DNA of 64,000 nt from Oenococcus sicerae (lineage in GTDB: Bacteria; Bacillota; Bacilli; Lactobacillales; Lactobacillaceae), in NCBI RefSeq assembly GCF_004102045.2, contig NZ_CP029684.2:1426001-1490000 (forward strand), in the 5' to 3' direction. Under the pieces are notes generated by a model. The model saw only the letters and a list, made by a program, of their open reading frames with translations, was not told the origin of the DNA and made no database searches. The number at the start of each line of letters is the position of its first letter. Within the stretch, counting starts at the first letter, position 1. This document shows positions 20,920 to 30,668 of this stretch, one piece after another. Both the position numbers and the translations under genes were made by a program.

Positions 20920-20979
20920 AATAGTCTCCTTAAAATAAATGAATCATTTTTTGTATTTGTTGATCTGGCAGCTGAATCT

Positions 20980-21036
20980 TTAGCCGCTGCTGATGCCAAT
21001 GCAATGATACTTGTGTTTATGTTTGTGAATGGACAT
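20980..21036 (-). CDS. Possible 18-codon peptide between argH and argG
   Basis: The 200-bp gap between argH and argG contains ATG 21036 with AAAGAGAAA upstream, opening an 18-residue frame MSIHKHKHKYHCIGISSG. The Lys/His content is striking, but nothing else supports it; it may be chance. The rest of the gap shows only the argG ribosome binding site and no convincing terminator. Confidence 0.15.
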   Translation of the reverse strand: MSIHKHKHKYHCIGISSG

Positions 21037-21119
21037 GATTTTCTCTTTTCGCGTATTTCTAAATTAGAATTGAGTCGATCGTCGTCGCAGACCACATAAG
21101 ATGCTAGCAAACAAGCTGG

Positions 21120-22439
21120 TCATAGCATCTCCTTTTTGATGCCTTTAGTCATTGACTTTTCAACATTCAAATATGAGTAAACGTGGTCGTCAATAATTGA
21201 GCTAAAGCTTTGCAGCTGCTCAATTGTCAAATCTTCAAGCCTTTCGTTGTGTTCTTCGGCAAAAAGAACTGCCTGACCCACTACGGCATGAGCATCTCTG
21301 AAAGCAAGACCTTTTTTGACTAAATAATCAGCTAGATCAGTCGCATTGAGAAAACCATTTTTAACAGCTTCTTCTAGTTTTGTCTGATTAACTTTCAAAC
21401 TGGCAATGATTTTTGTCATGATCAGCAGCATTTTTTCAATGTGATCAAAAGCCGGCAAAAAGGTTTCTTTATCCAACTGCATATCCTTGTTGTACGCTAA
21501 AGGCAGTCCCTTCATGATGATAAGCATTTGATTTAATTCACCGATTAGTAGTGCAGCATTACCACGAATTAATTCAGCTGAATCAGCGTTTTTCTTTTGC
21601 GGCATCATTGAGGATCCTGTTGAAAAAGCATCGTCGAATGTCACGTAATGAAATTCTTGACTAGCAAAAATAATTAATTCTTCAGACAAGCGCGAAAGGT
21701 GCATGCCCATAATTGAAAAATCCGAAAGCACCTCAATAATGTAATCACGATCAGAAACGCCATCGATGAAATTTTCTACTGGTTTTTTAAAATCGAGCAG
21801 TTCAGTTGTCAACTGTCGATCAATGTTATGTGTTGTGCCTGCCAGTGCACCGCAGCCAAGGGGATTTTCATCCATAATATCGATCGCATTCAGTAGCCGT
21901 TTTTTATCCCGCAGCAGCATCTGGGCGTAAGCATCTAAATAATATTTAAAGGTGACTGCCTGCGCTTTTTGCAGGTGTGTGTAACCTGGCATGATATAAG
22001 GATTTTGTTGACCTTTTGTAGCAAAGGTCGTTACGAGTTGATCGATTTGATCTAAAATGCCTTGCAAACGATTTTTGAAATACATTTTTGTGTCAACTGC
22101 AACTTGATCATTTCTGGACCTAGCCGTGTGTAATTTTTTCCCAGCCTCGCCGATTTTTTTTGTCAAAACTGATTCGACAAAACTGTGAATATCTTCATAG
22201 CCGTTATCCGGAATGACGATTTTGCCTTGCTTGATATCGCTCAGAATTTCTTTGAGACCTTTTACGATTGCGTCAGCATCAGCCTGATCAATGATCGCTT
22301 GTTGGCCGAGCATCGTCGCATGCGCAATTGAACCTGTGATGTCTTCTTGGTACATTAACTTGCCAGCTGGCAAAGAATTGTCGAAGGCCTGCATATCAGC
22401 ATCTTCGGCTTTTTGGAAACGTCCGCCCCATAATTTCAT
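21120..22439 (-). CDS. argH: Argininosuccinate lyase
   Basis: Cleaves argininosuccinate to arginine and fumarate, the last step. 439 aa, a little shorter than the usual 460. N-terminal KLWGGRFQK, the central TARSRNDQVAVD, and the fumarase-superfamily signature GSSMMPQKKN are all present. AGGAGA precedes the ATG. The start is only 26 nt behind a terminator hairpin, implying attenuation control. It heads an operon with argG and two transporter genes. Confidence 0.96.
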   Translation of the reverse strand: MKLWGGRFQKAEDADMQAFDNSLPAGKLMYQEDITGSIAHATMLGQQAIIDQADADAIVKGLKEILSDIKQGKIVIPDNGYEDIHSFVESVLTKKIGEAGKKLHTARSRNDQVAVDTKMYFKNRLQGILDQIDQLVTTFATKGQQNPYIMPGYTHLQKAQAVTFKYYLDAYAQMLLRDKKRLLNAIDIMDENPLGCGALAGTTHNIDRQLTTELLDFKKPVENFIDGVSDRDYIIEVLSDFSIMGMHLSRLSEELIIFASQEFHYVTFDDAFSTGSSMMPQKKNADSAELIRGNAALLIGELNQMLIIMKGLPLAYNKDMQLDKETFLPAFDHIEKMLLIMTKIIASLKVNQTKLEEAVKNGFLNATDLADYLVKKGLAFRDAHAVVGQAVLFAEEHNERLEDLTIEQLQSFSSIIDDHVYSYLNVEKSMTKGIKKEML

Positions 22440-22464
22440 TTATCTATTCTCCTAATTTTGTGTA

Positions 22465-22513
22465 CAAAAAAACAACTATTTAACACTGAAAAAATGCGTC
22501 AAAAAGTTGTTTT
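22465..22513 (-). terminator. Terminator hairpin directly before argH (probable attenuator)
   Basis: Read on the minus strand, AAAACAACT pairs perfectly with AGTTGTTTT over a 27-nt loop and is followed by a T run. It ends 25 nt before the argH ATG, too close to fit a separate promoter after it. Upstream (22514-22629) is a leader of over 100 nt with a short hairpin ATCG-cccga-CGAT and an ACACT that could pair with AGTGT in the terminator loop. No known riboswitch class recognised. Confidence 0.6.
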
Positions 22514-22629
22514 ATCGTCGGGCGATATTAGTGTGAATAGATGAACTTGTGAGGATTTGGCTCTTCATATTTCTAACTTGATATTAACAATACATGATTT
22601 TTAAAAAAAAGCAAGAACTTTCTTTAATT

Positions 22630-24600
22630 TTATATTTTATACAATTCGTCTGCGTGTTCAGCTAGCAAAATATGTGTTTTGGCCTGTTTGTTAATCGCTT
22701 TTGAAACAGTTTTGACCAGCCGGCCTTTTTCAATGACCCAAGCTGCGATCTTGGCGTTCTGACTGCCAGCAGTCAGAATACGGATGCCATGCGTACCAAA
22801 ATAAAAATATTTAATTTGTCCTAGAACAACCATTTTTTTAAACTGGCTAAAGCTGATAGCCGGATCAGTACCATTATAACCACCTATCGCCATGACAGCT
22901 CTTTTCGATTGAATGATGAAGGGAGCAGCTGTTGATGAGTCAGTTGTTGCAAACATAAATCGGCTTGAATGATTATCAGCTATCGGACTTTGTAAATAAG
23001 TCAGCAGTTTTGTATTTTGATTGGGTACAATGCGACCATTTTTTAGTTTGCCGAGCCCAAGAGGAATGCCTGTATCTTTATCATCGAGGTATTGATCGAT
23101 GATTTTGCCAACCGATGTTGTCAAAAGCAGTTTTGGATTTGCCGATGGAAAAGCAGCTGAAGAAGCACCAAACGTAGCTACTAAGCACCATAGAAGAGGC
23201 AAAAAACAGCTGGTTAACAAAAGATAATGAATTCGCTTGATGCTAAATAGGCAATAGGCAAATACAAGCAGGCTGATAATCAGCATAGCAATAGATAAAT
23301 GCGTCTCATAATACCAACAGTAATAAATCTGCAAAAACACCGTGTCCAAAAAAACGAAGACCAAGATGATTTTGGGCCAGCGTTTTTTAGTTACGAAACA
23401 TTGACTGATGCCAATACTGGCAAGAGCGGCAATTGCTGGTGCTAGAAGAATTGTGTAATAAGGATGGAAGAATCCGGCAATACTGAAAAATCCAGCAGCT
23501 GGGATTAACCAACCCGCCCATAAAATTGTTTCAATTTGTTGGTCAGTAAAGTGCCAGAATTGGCTTTTTGGTTTTTTCTTGTTAAAAAGACCAACAGCCA
23601 AACCAAATAGGGCCAATGGCAAAAACCAGCTGATCTGTGTCCCCAGTGATAGACCGAATAGGCGAAACAAACCCGGATTGCCAATATTGCTTGGTCTGCC
23701 AAGATTTTCAAGAATTTTTTTCGGACTAACAGTTAGTTCTAATGGTCCAATATTTTCTTGATTAAAAAGACTATTTTTCATGCCTTGATGTGTGCTTGAA
23801 GTGCCGGATGACTGGCCCAATAATCGTTGAACACCATTGTAACCGAAAGCTAAATTTAAAAGCGAATCATTTTGGGATGAACCGACATAGGGGCGCTGCG
23901 TCTTAGGAGTATTATCCACAATGATAGGATAGCTAAAGGAAAAAATTCCGAGTCCGGCTAAAGCAACGAAAGCCCCGAGTATCAGTCGCGATTTTTTGAC
24001 TTGTTTGCTAGCTAGAAAATAATAGATAAACATGGTTGGCAAAATCATGAATGCTTCAAGCATTTTGATATTAAAAGCGATACCAATAAGGGCAAAAGAA
24101 ATAAAAATATCGCTTAATTTATGACTGATAACAGCTTTTTGCAAGACATCGATAGCGAGCAGCATGCAAAAAATCATCATTGCGTCTAAATTATTGGTTC
24201 GTGTGTCAGCGACAACAATTGGTGTAACAGTCATGAATAGTGCGGCAATTCTGCCTGCGAAAGGACCAAATTTAAAACGGATCATGTTATAAAGCAGCAA
24301 AACGCTGCCAAGACTTGCTAACAGATTCGGCAAAGCCAGCGACCAGCCGTGAATACCGAATATTTTGGTGGAAATAGCAATCAGCCATAGTGCAATTGGT
24401 GGCTTGTCTACCGTGATGAAATTAGCCGGATCAAAAGAACCGTACCAAAAAGCTTTCCAGTTCTCCAGCATCGACGTTGTGGCAGCTGTATAAAAAGTAT
24501 TGGCATTACCGATACTGTTTATGCGCCAAGCGTATAAAAAGAGGGCTATCGCTAAAATGACTAACAGCCATGGATCAATTTTCTTTAGTTTATTCACCAT
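22630..24600 (-). CDS. GT39 (PMT-type) membrane glycosyltransferase, YkcB-like
   Basis: 656 aa polytopic protein with about 11-12 membrane spans. The first external loop holds the acidic GT-C site (SFDPANFITVDKPP, about residues 55-68), and a second acidic site VVADTRTNNLDAM follows. The family moves a sugar from a polyprenyl-phosphate donor to a cell-surface acceptor. A hydrophilic C-terminal domain (about 500-656) faces outside. It is transcribed divergently from the envelope cluster that carries a matching GT2 donor synthase. Acceptor unknown. Confidence 0.82.
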   Translation of the reverse strand: MVNKLKKIDPWLLVILAIALFLYAWRINSIGNANTFYTAATTSMLENWKAFWYGSFDPANFITVDKPPIALWLIAISTKIFGIHGWSLALPNLLASLGSVLLLYNMIRFKFGPFAGRIAALFMTVTPIVVADTRTNNLDAMMIFCMLLAIDVLQKAVISHKLSDIFISFALIGIAFNIKMLEAFMILPTMFIYYFLASKQVKKSRLILGAFVALAGLGIFSFSYPIIVDNTPKTQRPYVGSSQNDSLLNLAFGYNGVQRLLGQSSGTSSTHQGMKNSLFNQENIGPLELTVSPKKILENLGRPSNIGNPGLFRLFGLSLGTQISWFLPLALFGLAVGLFNKKKPKSQFWHFTDQQIETILWAGWLIPAAGFFSIAGFFHPYYTILLAPAIAALASIGISQCFVTKKRWPKIILVFVFLDTVFLQIYYCWYYETHLSIAMLIISLLVFAYCLFSIKRIHYLLLTSCFLPLLWCLVATFGASSAAFPSANPKLLLTTSVGKIIDQYLDDKDTGIPLGLGKLKNGRIVPNQNTKLLTYLQSPIADNHSSRFMFATTDSSTAAPFIIQSKRAVMAIGGYNGTDPAISFSQFKKMVVLGQIKYFYFGTHGIRILTAGSQNAKIAAWVIEKGRLVKTVSKAINKQAKTHILLAEHADELYKI

Positions 24601-24857
24601 TAACTATTTGCCCGTTCATTCATAAAAGCTATTCTAATGACTTTTGCCGGCCAAATCGTGAGTCTTTGATGATAGCAAACTTGCAAATTCTCATAATTTC
24701 GATCAAAAGTTAACAGCCGCCATGTTGGGGGAACACGCGATTCTGATAAATTATCATTAAATTATCATAAAAAACACGACGATCACGATGCTGATCACTC
24801 ATATGATTGAGTCTGTTGATGGTTCGTTCGTTGAATGATCAATCAATTTCAAAAGAG
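24601..24857. promoter_or_regulatory. Divergent control region with tandem 11-bp repeat
   Basis: No gene. TAAATTATCAT occurs twice head to tail (24747-24757, 24758-24768), a perfect 11-bp direct repeat of the kind bound by OmpR/PhoB-type regulators. A TATGAT (-10 candidate) lies at 24802-24807 for the rightward operon, without a clear -35, as expected for an activated promoter. The operon encodes an OmpR-type regulator. Confidence 0.5.
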
Positions 24858-25613
24858 GTGAAAAAAATCGATCAGGATACCATTTTGAATAAAGTACCTG
24901 CCGTGACGGTGATGTTTTGGATCACAAAAATTGTTTCAACGGCCATGGGCGAGTCGATGTCGGATTTTTTGAGCCGAACTTTCAATCCTTATGTCACTGT
25001 CATTCTTACTGGAATTATCACTTTTTTTGCTATTATTTACCAAATCAGACGGCGACGATATCATATTTTCTTTTATTGGATAGCGGTTGCAATGGTCGCG
25101 ATTTTTGGCACAATGCTAGCCGACAGTATTCATATTGTTTTGCGAATTCCGTATGCTATTTCCGCTACTGCTTTTCTGCTGCTGCTAGGCTTTAATTTCT
25201 ATTTTTGGTATCGTAGTGAAAAAACACTATCAGTCCACGAAATCACAAATCGAAAACGTGAAATATTTTACTGGTTTTCAATTTTGTTTACCTTTGGTCT
25301 TGGGACTGCTTTAGGCGACTATACAGCCTATGTTTTGAGATGGGGAACTTTGATTTCGACTTTTGTCTTTTTGGCAGTGTTTATTGTTTTGATGATTTGG
25401 CGAATGTTTGCGAAAAATCTGGAAGTGCTTACTTTTTGGCTGGCTTATGTGCTAACGAGACCGTTGGGCGCATCATTTGCTGATTGGAGCAGTTATCGTC
25501 TTTTGGATCAGGATCCGACGATCGTTGCCATATTTTTGCTCGTGATCTTCATATGTTTGCTAATTTTTATGGCTACTAAAAGAACAATTAATGTAAACAA
25601 ACAAAACTTTTAA
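24858..25613 (+). CDS. COG4705-type multi-pass membrane protein, function unknown
   Basis: About 251 aa with seven or eight hydrophobic spans and a repeated internal pattern: FWITKIVSTAMGESMSDFL in the first half and a similar ALGDYTAYVL/ASFADWSSYRL in later loops. Related proteins are conserved in Leuconostocaceae and other bacteria but have no assigned role. The start is unsure: GTG 24858 gives the family-like N-terminus VKKIDQDTILNKVP but the AGAG lies right against it; TTG 24807 and ATG 24819 are alternatives. First gene of the envelope cluster. Confidence 0.65.
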   Translation: MKKIDQDTILNKVPAVTVMFWITKIVSTAMGESMSDFLSRTFNPYVTVILTGIITFFAIIYQIRRRRYHIFFYWIAVAMVAIFGTMLADSIHIVLRIPYAISATAFLLLLGFNFYFWYRSEKTLSVHEITNRKREIFYWFSILFTFGLGTALGDYTAYVLRWGTLISTFVFLAVFIVLMIWRMFAKNLEVLTFWLAYVLTRPLGASFADWSSYRLLDQDPTIVAIFLLVIFICLLIFMATKRTINVNKQNF

Positions 25614-25630
25614 TGAAAGGTGCTACACCT

Positions 25631-26272
25631 ATGTTTCTTCTTTTCTTCTCGAATTTATTAAATGTGAATAAATTGCTGCCTGATCTGATGGGCAGTCACG
25701 GGATATTGGTTTATGGTTTATTATTTTTAATTATTTTTATTGAAACAGGCCTAGTTTTTGTTCCTTTTTTACCAGGCGATTCCATTTTATTCGTCTGCGG
25801 TAGTCTGGCTGCTATTGACGGAGGACTCAATTTATTGGCTATTATTTGCGGTTTTATTATTGCTGCAGTTCTCGGTGATTGGCTTAATTTCGAGTTAGGC
25901 CAGCATTTTGGCAGTCAGCTGAAACGCTTTATTAAGCCGAAGCATATGCAGGCTTCAGAGCATTTTTACAGTAAGTACGGTAAAATAGCTATATTCCTTG
26001 GTCGTTTTGTACCAATAGTTAGAACAATCGTGCCTTTTACAGCCGGTATGAGCAGGATGCCTTATAGAAGTTTTTTTAAATACAACATTATTGGTGCGAT
26101 TGCGTGGATCTGCCTCATGACGATTACAGGCTTCTACTTTGGTAATTTAGCAATCGTCAAAAATAATTTCGAACTTGTTTCGATCGGTATTGTGATTTTG
26201 TCGCTTATGCCGATTCTTGTTATTAGTCTGCGCCATCGTTTGTCGCCAGTAGTAAAGGACGATCAGCTATGA
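25631..26272 (+). CDS. DedA-family membrane protein (possible undecaprenyl-phosphate translocase)
   Basis: 213 aa DedA/SNARE-associated protein. It shows the family segments FIETGLVFVPFLPGDSILF and the conserved GRFVPIVRTIVPFTAGMSRM. Some DedA proteins, such as UptA, return undecaprenyl phosphate to the inner leaflet; that role would fit the neighbouring PAP2 and glycosyltransferase genes. I prefer ATG 25631, with AAAGGTG 9 nt upstream, over the in-frame ATG at 25613 that overlaps the previous stop. Confidence 0.87.
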   Translation: MFLLFFSNLLNVNKLLPDLMGSHGILVYGLLFLIIFIETGLVFVPFLPGDSILFVCGSLAAIDGGLNLLAIICGFIIAAVLGDWLNFELGQHFGSQLKRFIKPKHMQASEHFYSKYGKIAIFLGRFVPIVRTIVPFTAGMSRMPYRSFFKYNIIGAIAWICLMTITGFYFGNLAIVKNNFELVSIGIVILSLMPILVISLRHRLSPVVKDDQL

Positions 26273-26931
26273 TGGTTAAGCAGTTGAACAAATTAGATAA
26301 AACAGCTTTATTTGCTGGTTTTGGTATTTTCTTGATTTTGGCAATCTCTGTCTTGGCGCAAAGCAGTTGGTTGATTTATTCTGACAATAGTGTCATGAAT
26401 GTGATTAGTCTGTACCAAGATAAAATGGATATTCAAATTGCTGAGTGGATCAGTTTTTTCGGCAGTCCTACCGTTGCCACTGTTCTGTCGATTTTAATTA
26501 TTCTATTTGCTATTTGGTATCAGCAGAAGTACGTCGAAGCTATTTGGTCAGTGGCATTTCTAGCCACGACTAGTCTAGTGGGCGTTTTGCTGAAATTATT
26601 GTTTGCTAGACCAAGACCATTGGATAAACTGGTGCCAGCATCGGGGTTCTCTTTTCCTTCAGGCCATGTATTGGCGACGATGATTTTAATCATTTTGTTC
26701 TGGCATTTTATGCTGCCGTATGTAAAAAAAGGCTTTTGGCAAAGGACAGCGGAATTTTTGTTGATTTTTTGGGTTTTGCTTGTGGCACTTAGCAGAGTTT
26801 ACCTGCACGTTCATTTTCCAAGCGATACAATTGCGAGTGTTTGTCTTGCATTGGGTATGGCGGCTTTTACAAAATTAGGACTAGAACCAATTCGATCAGA
26901 GCGAAATTATAAGCATTTTTTTAGATCATGA
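26269..26931 (+). CDS. PAP2-family membrane phosphatase
   Basis: 220 aa with the three-part phosphatase signature: KLLFARPRP (about 107-115), PSGH (about 127-130) and SRVYLHVHFPSD (about 174-185). Such enzymes remove phosphate from undecaprenyl pyrophosphate or phosphatidylglycerol phosphate outside the membrane. It overlaps the DedA gene by ATGA. Together they could regenerate lipid carrier for the glycosyltransferases that follow. Confidence 0.9.
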   Translation: MMVKQLNKLDKTALFAGFGIFLILAISVLAQSSWLIYSDNSVMNVISLYQDKMDIQIAEWISFFGSPTVATVLSILIILFAIWYQQKYVEAIWSVAFLATTSLVGVLLKLLFARPRPLDKLVPASGFSFPSGHVLATMILIILFWHFMLPYVKKGFWQRTAEFLLIFWVLLVALSRVYLHVHFPSDTIASVCLALGMAAFTKLGLEPIRSERNYKHFFRS

Positions 26932-26951
26932 TAAGCAAAAGGGAGAAATTG

Positions 26952-27947
26952 ATGGACAAATTAGTTGTTGTAATACCAGCATATTTTGAAGAAGAAATTC
27001 TAGATTCGACCATTTCCACTTTGACCGACATCTATGAGGAACTACTGAAGGACAAAAAAATAAGCCAGGATTCAACCATGCTATTTGTGAATGATGGTTC
27101 TACGGACCAGACTTGGTCGATTATTGAAAACAGCCGCAAAGGTAATCCTTTTGTTACAGGCATTAATCTTAGCCGCAATACAGGCCACCAAAACGCACTA
27201 TGGGCCGGAATGACTGTTGCGAGTCAAGATGCAGATATGATCGTGACGATTGATGCTGATTTGCAGGATGATCCCAGGGCAATCATTGAAATGGTTGATG
27301 ATTATCATGCTGGTTACGATGTGGTTTATGGTGTACGCAATAATCGTGATAGCGATACAGCTTTTAAACGTGATACGGCTGGACTGTTTTATAAATTTAT
27401 GAACAAAATCGGCGTTAAAACGATTCCGAATCATGCCGATTTTCGTTTACTAAGCAACCGCGCTGTCAAAAATTTGCTTGCATTTCCAGAACGCAATCTT
27501 TTTTTACGCGGCATGGTTCCTTTAGTTGGTTTTCCCAGCACAAAAGTGTTTTATGCGCGTCGCGTTAGAAAAGCCGGCAAATCAAAGTATCCACTGCGAA
27601 AAATGCTGTTGTTTGCTTGGGATGGCATTACTTCTTTTAGCGAGGTCCCAATCAGAGCCATTATGGTATTGGGATTGACGATGGTTGTATTTTCTGCGAT
27701 TTATGTGCTGTACGCTTTGATCCGCTGGCTGACCGGTTATACGACGACTGGCTGGACATCCATCATGATCTCAATCTGGCTGCTTGGCGGTATTGAATTA
27801 ATTGTCGTTGGTATTGTTGGTGAGTATATCGGCAAAATATTCAAGGAGGTAAAACGCCGTCCGCGTTTTATCATCCAAGAGGACTTATATACAAAAGCAA
27901 ATCCAGTTCCTAGATCTAAAAAAATGGACAAATCGACTCATGCATAA
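26952..27947 (+). CDS. GT2 polyprenyl-phosphate glycosyltransferase (CsbB/YkcC-like)
   Basis: 331 aa. A cytoplasmic GT-A domain (VVVIPAYFEEEILDST, FVNDGSTDQTW, metal site DADLQDDP) is followed by two membrane spans (about 237-300), the layout of enzymes that load a sugar onto undecaprenyl phosphate. ATG 26952 has GGGAGA upstream; an in-frame ATG at 26928 would overlap the PAP2 gene. It probably supplies lipid-linked sugar to the GT-C genes on either side. Confidence 0.88.
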   Translation: MDKLVVVIPAYFEEEILDSTISTLTDIYEELLKDKKISQDSTMLFVNDGSTDQTWSIIENSRKGNPFVTGINLSRNTGHQNALWAGMTVASQDADMIVTIDADLQDDPRAIIEMVDDYHAGYDVVYGVRNNRDSDTAFKRDTAGLFYKFMNKIGVKTIPNHADFRLLSNRAVKNLLAFPERNLFLRGMVPLVGFPSTKVFYARRVRKAGKSKYPLRKMLLFAWDGITSFSEVPIRAIMVLGLTMVVFSAIYVLYALIRWLTGYTTTGWTSIMISIWLLGGIELIVVGIVGEYIGKIFKEVKRRPRFIIQEDLYTKANPVPRSKKMDKSTHA

Positions 27948-29965
27948 AAAATTCAATTTTGTTTTTTCCTTTAAACAATTGTTGATTCTTATTTTAATGT
28001 TTTCACTGATCATTGGTATTTGCGGTAATATTGCTTATCCATTTGAGAATAGTGGTTTCTTGATTCTGGTTCCTTTAGTCCTGATCGGACCATTTTTAGT
28101 GATTCGGTTATATCGTTATTTGAGACGGCTGCCGCAGAGGCTGTTAAAACGCATTTTCTGGATATTCTTTGGATTGATCATTCTTGTTCAGATCTATATT
28201 TTTTCAGCAATGCCCGCAACTGTTTATCACGATCCATTTCGTGTCATTCAGCAGGCCGAACAATTTAGTACGGGTGATATCGATTGGACCAGCAACTATT
28301 TCTGGCGTTATCCGAATAATATCCCGTTAACGATTTTGATCGGAAATTGGTTTAAATTCATGAATTTGCTTGGTCTAACGCCGAATACTGCGATCCACGT
28401 TCTCAGTATGGTGACAACTGACAGCTTGATTCTATTATTATCGATCATTGCGCGAAAAATTAGTCAGAATTGGGCATTAGTCGTCATCGGACAACTTTTT
28501 TTCCTATTCAGTTCCTACGCTTACACCTATAATTTGCAGGTTTTTTATTCGGATGTGCCAATTTATTTAGCGGTTGCCGGTACATTGCTGATTTTATTGA
28601 AATGGCAGAAATCGGATTTTAAAAACAAGCGGAACAGATACTTAAGCCTGTGCTTGCTATTCGGCGAAGTTTTATTAGCCGAGGTTATTAAACCGAATTT
28701 TTTGATCATTGCCATTGCTGCCTTTTTAACTTTAGTTTTGCTTCTGATCACCAAACAACATGACATGCGCCAAATTTGGCCGCCGTTTTTAACAATTATT
28801 TGTGCGATCATCCTGTCTTTTCCGGCTACGAAGATTCTTGATAATTCGATTAATTTTAAAAACAATTTGCGCTATGAACTGCCCGTGACGCACTGGATCT
28901 ATATGGGCTTGAATACATCTAACGGTGGTTCATATAGTGGTCCGGATACTCAAGCGGCCAGCGCACTTCCTAATTTGAAAGCCCGTGAAAAGGCCGATTT
29001 AAAAGGAATCAGCAGGCGTTTGAAAACTGCTGGTCTATCTGGTCTGATCAAGTTATGGGTGACAAAAGTTGGTGTTCTGCTGAACGTTGCGAATTATAAT
29101 CGTTCCTACACTGGCGGCTACGTTAAATCACCGGTTTGGTTTCAAAGCTGGCAGACGTGGTGGTCTAATATTGCCTCTTTAGTTTTGCGGCTTGCTTTTG
29201 TCACAATTTATGCACTAGCCTTGATTAGTCTTTACCGACTTTTTAAAGAGAGGAATGTTACGCCGCTGATCATGTTTTCACTATTGACCATTGTTGGCTA
29301 CTTGGCTTTTCATACTTTCTTTTGGGAAGCTGAAGATCGCTATGGCCAGGCGATTATTCCGGCGATTTTCCTAATTATTGATCAGGCATTTGCGACGAAT
29401 GATCTAGCGTTAAAAAAAACTGAAAATCAAACCGGTCGTGCCGATCTTAGCTTCTACTGCCGCAGTATTCATGATTGCTGGGTATTTAAAAGTTAATAGC
29501 CAATTGATCAGCCAGCAGGGAATCGTGACCATTGCTCAGCGAAGCCAGTTGTCAAGCCAATACGGGCCGAAAACAACTTGGCTGCCGCCGCATCGTTCGG
29601 TGACGCAAAATGTCACAATTGACGCAACGAATGATTATTTCTCGATGCTAAAAGTGAACAAAAGTAAAGCAACTGCGACATTGACTAATCGCAGTAGTGA
29701 AAAAAAATTCAATATTACGGCCGGACATACATCTTATAAGATTTTAAATCAGTTAAAACCTGGCCAGTATCAAATCAAAGTGACCAATCCGACGAATCAT
29801 AGACAAAAAATATGGCTTGTGAAAACACATGCCTATCAATTGGGACAAGACTCAGCGACAACGCCGAGCCCCACCTGGGGTAAACGTTCTTTTGTTTATT
29901 TATTCTCTCAAAACCGTGTTTATTACGATCAATCGAGTTCCGACATTGTTAAAGTTAGGAAATAG
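27940..29965 (+). pseudogene. GT-C-type membrane glycosyltransferase split by a frameshift in an A8 run
   Basis: The first frame (27940-29496) gives a polytopic protein of 518 aa with 10-11 spans and an early external loop with YHDPFRVIQQAEQF and DIDWTSNYFWRYP. At 29412-29419 there are eight A. Removing one A joins it to a second frame that continues KKLKIKPVVPILASTAAVF, a last membrane span and a roughly 150-residue external domain ending at 29965. The joined product would be 674 aa, like YfhO/PMT-type enzymes. This is either an inactivating indel, a phase-variable switch, a site of transcript slippage, or a sequencing error. Confidence 0.75.
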
Positions 29966-29981
29966 TTTTTGAAGGATTCTT

Positions 29982-30668
29982 ATGACCAAACCAATTATTT
30001 TAATAATTGAAGATGAAGCTGCCATTGTTGCTTATTTGCAAACGGAACTGAAATTTGAAGATTATATCGTCCTTACAGCTAGTGATGGTGACATGGGACT
30101 TTCAGTTTTCGAACAAAACGCAACAAAAATTAGTGTTGTTTTGCTAGATTGGATGCTGCCAAAGCGTAATGGCCTTGAAGTGTTGCGACGAATTCGAAAA
30201 TTAAATGGTCAGGTTCCTGTGATTTTAATGACGGCTAAAAATGATGTTGGCGATAAAGTTGCAGCACTAGATGCCGGTGCTGATGACTATATTACTAAGC
30301 CTTTTGAAATTGAGGAATTGCTGGCGCGTTTGCGAGTTTCCATTCGCAGGCAAAGCAAGGATAGCCCGAGAAAATATCAGCTTGCTGATTTGTCTTTGGA
30401 TCTAGACACGCATCGCGTTATACGAGCTGGCCAAATAATCGATTTAACGCAACGAGAATTTCAGCTTTTGACTTATATGATGCAAAATTCTGGCAAGATA
30501 CTTAATCGAGATGATCTGCTTGATAATGTTTGGGGTTTAGATTTTGACGGGCAGTACAATACGGCAGACGTTTATATTCGCTATTTGCGGCAAAAAATCG
30601 ATGATCATTTCTCGCCGAAACTCATTCACACAGTCCGGAGTGTCGGATATGTTTTAAGGACAGATTGA
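29982..30668 (+). CDS. OmpR-family response regulator
   Basis: 228 aa: receiver domain (about 1-118) with acidic pocket EDE (10-12), phospho-acceptor Asp56 in VVLLDWMLP and Lys in ITKPF, then a winged-helix DNA-binding domain (about 130-226). GAAGGA lies ahead of ATG 29982. It overlaps the kinase gene by TGATG. It most likely acts on its own operon through the tandem repeat at 24747-24768 (inference). Confidence 0.95.
   Translation: MTKPIILIIEDEAAIVAYLQTELKFEDYIVLTASDGDMGLSVFEQNATKISVVLLDWMLPKRNGLEVLRRIRKLNGQVPVILMTAKNDVGDKVAALDAGADDYITKPFEIEELLARLRVSIRRQSKDSPRKYQLADLSLDLDTHRVIRAGQIIDLTQREFQLLTYMMQNSGKILNRDDLLDNVWGLDFDGQYNTADVYIRYLRQKIDDHFSPKLIHTVRSVGYVLRTD

Noticed and set aside
20898-21110. 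70-codon minus-strand frame across the argH-argG gap
   Set aside because: Runs into the start of argG, has no ribosome binding site and no family-like sequence; the codons near its end simply cover the argG leader.
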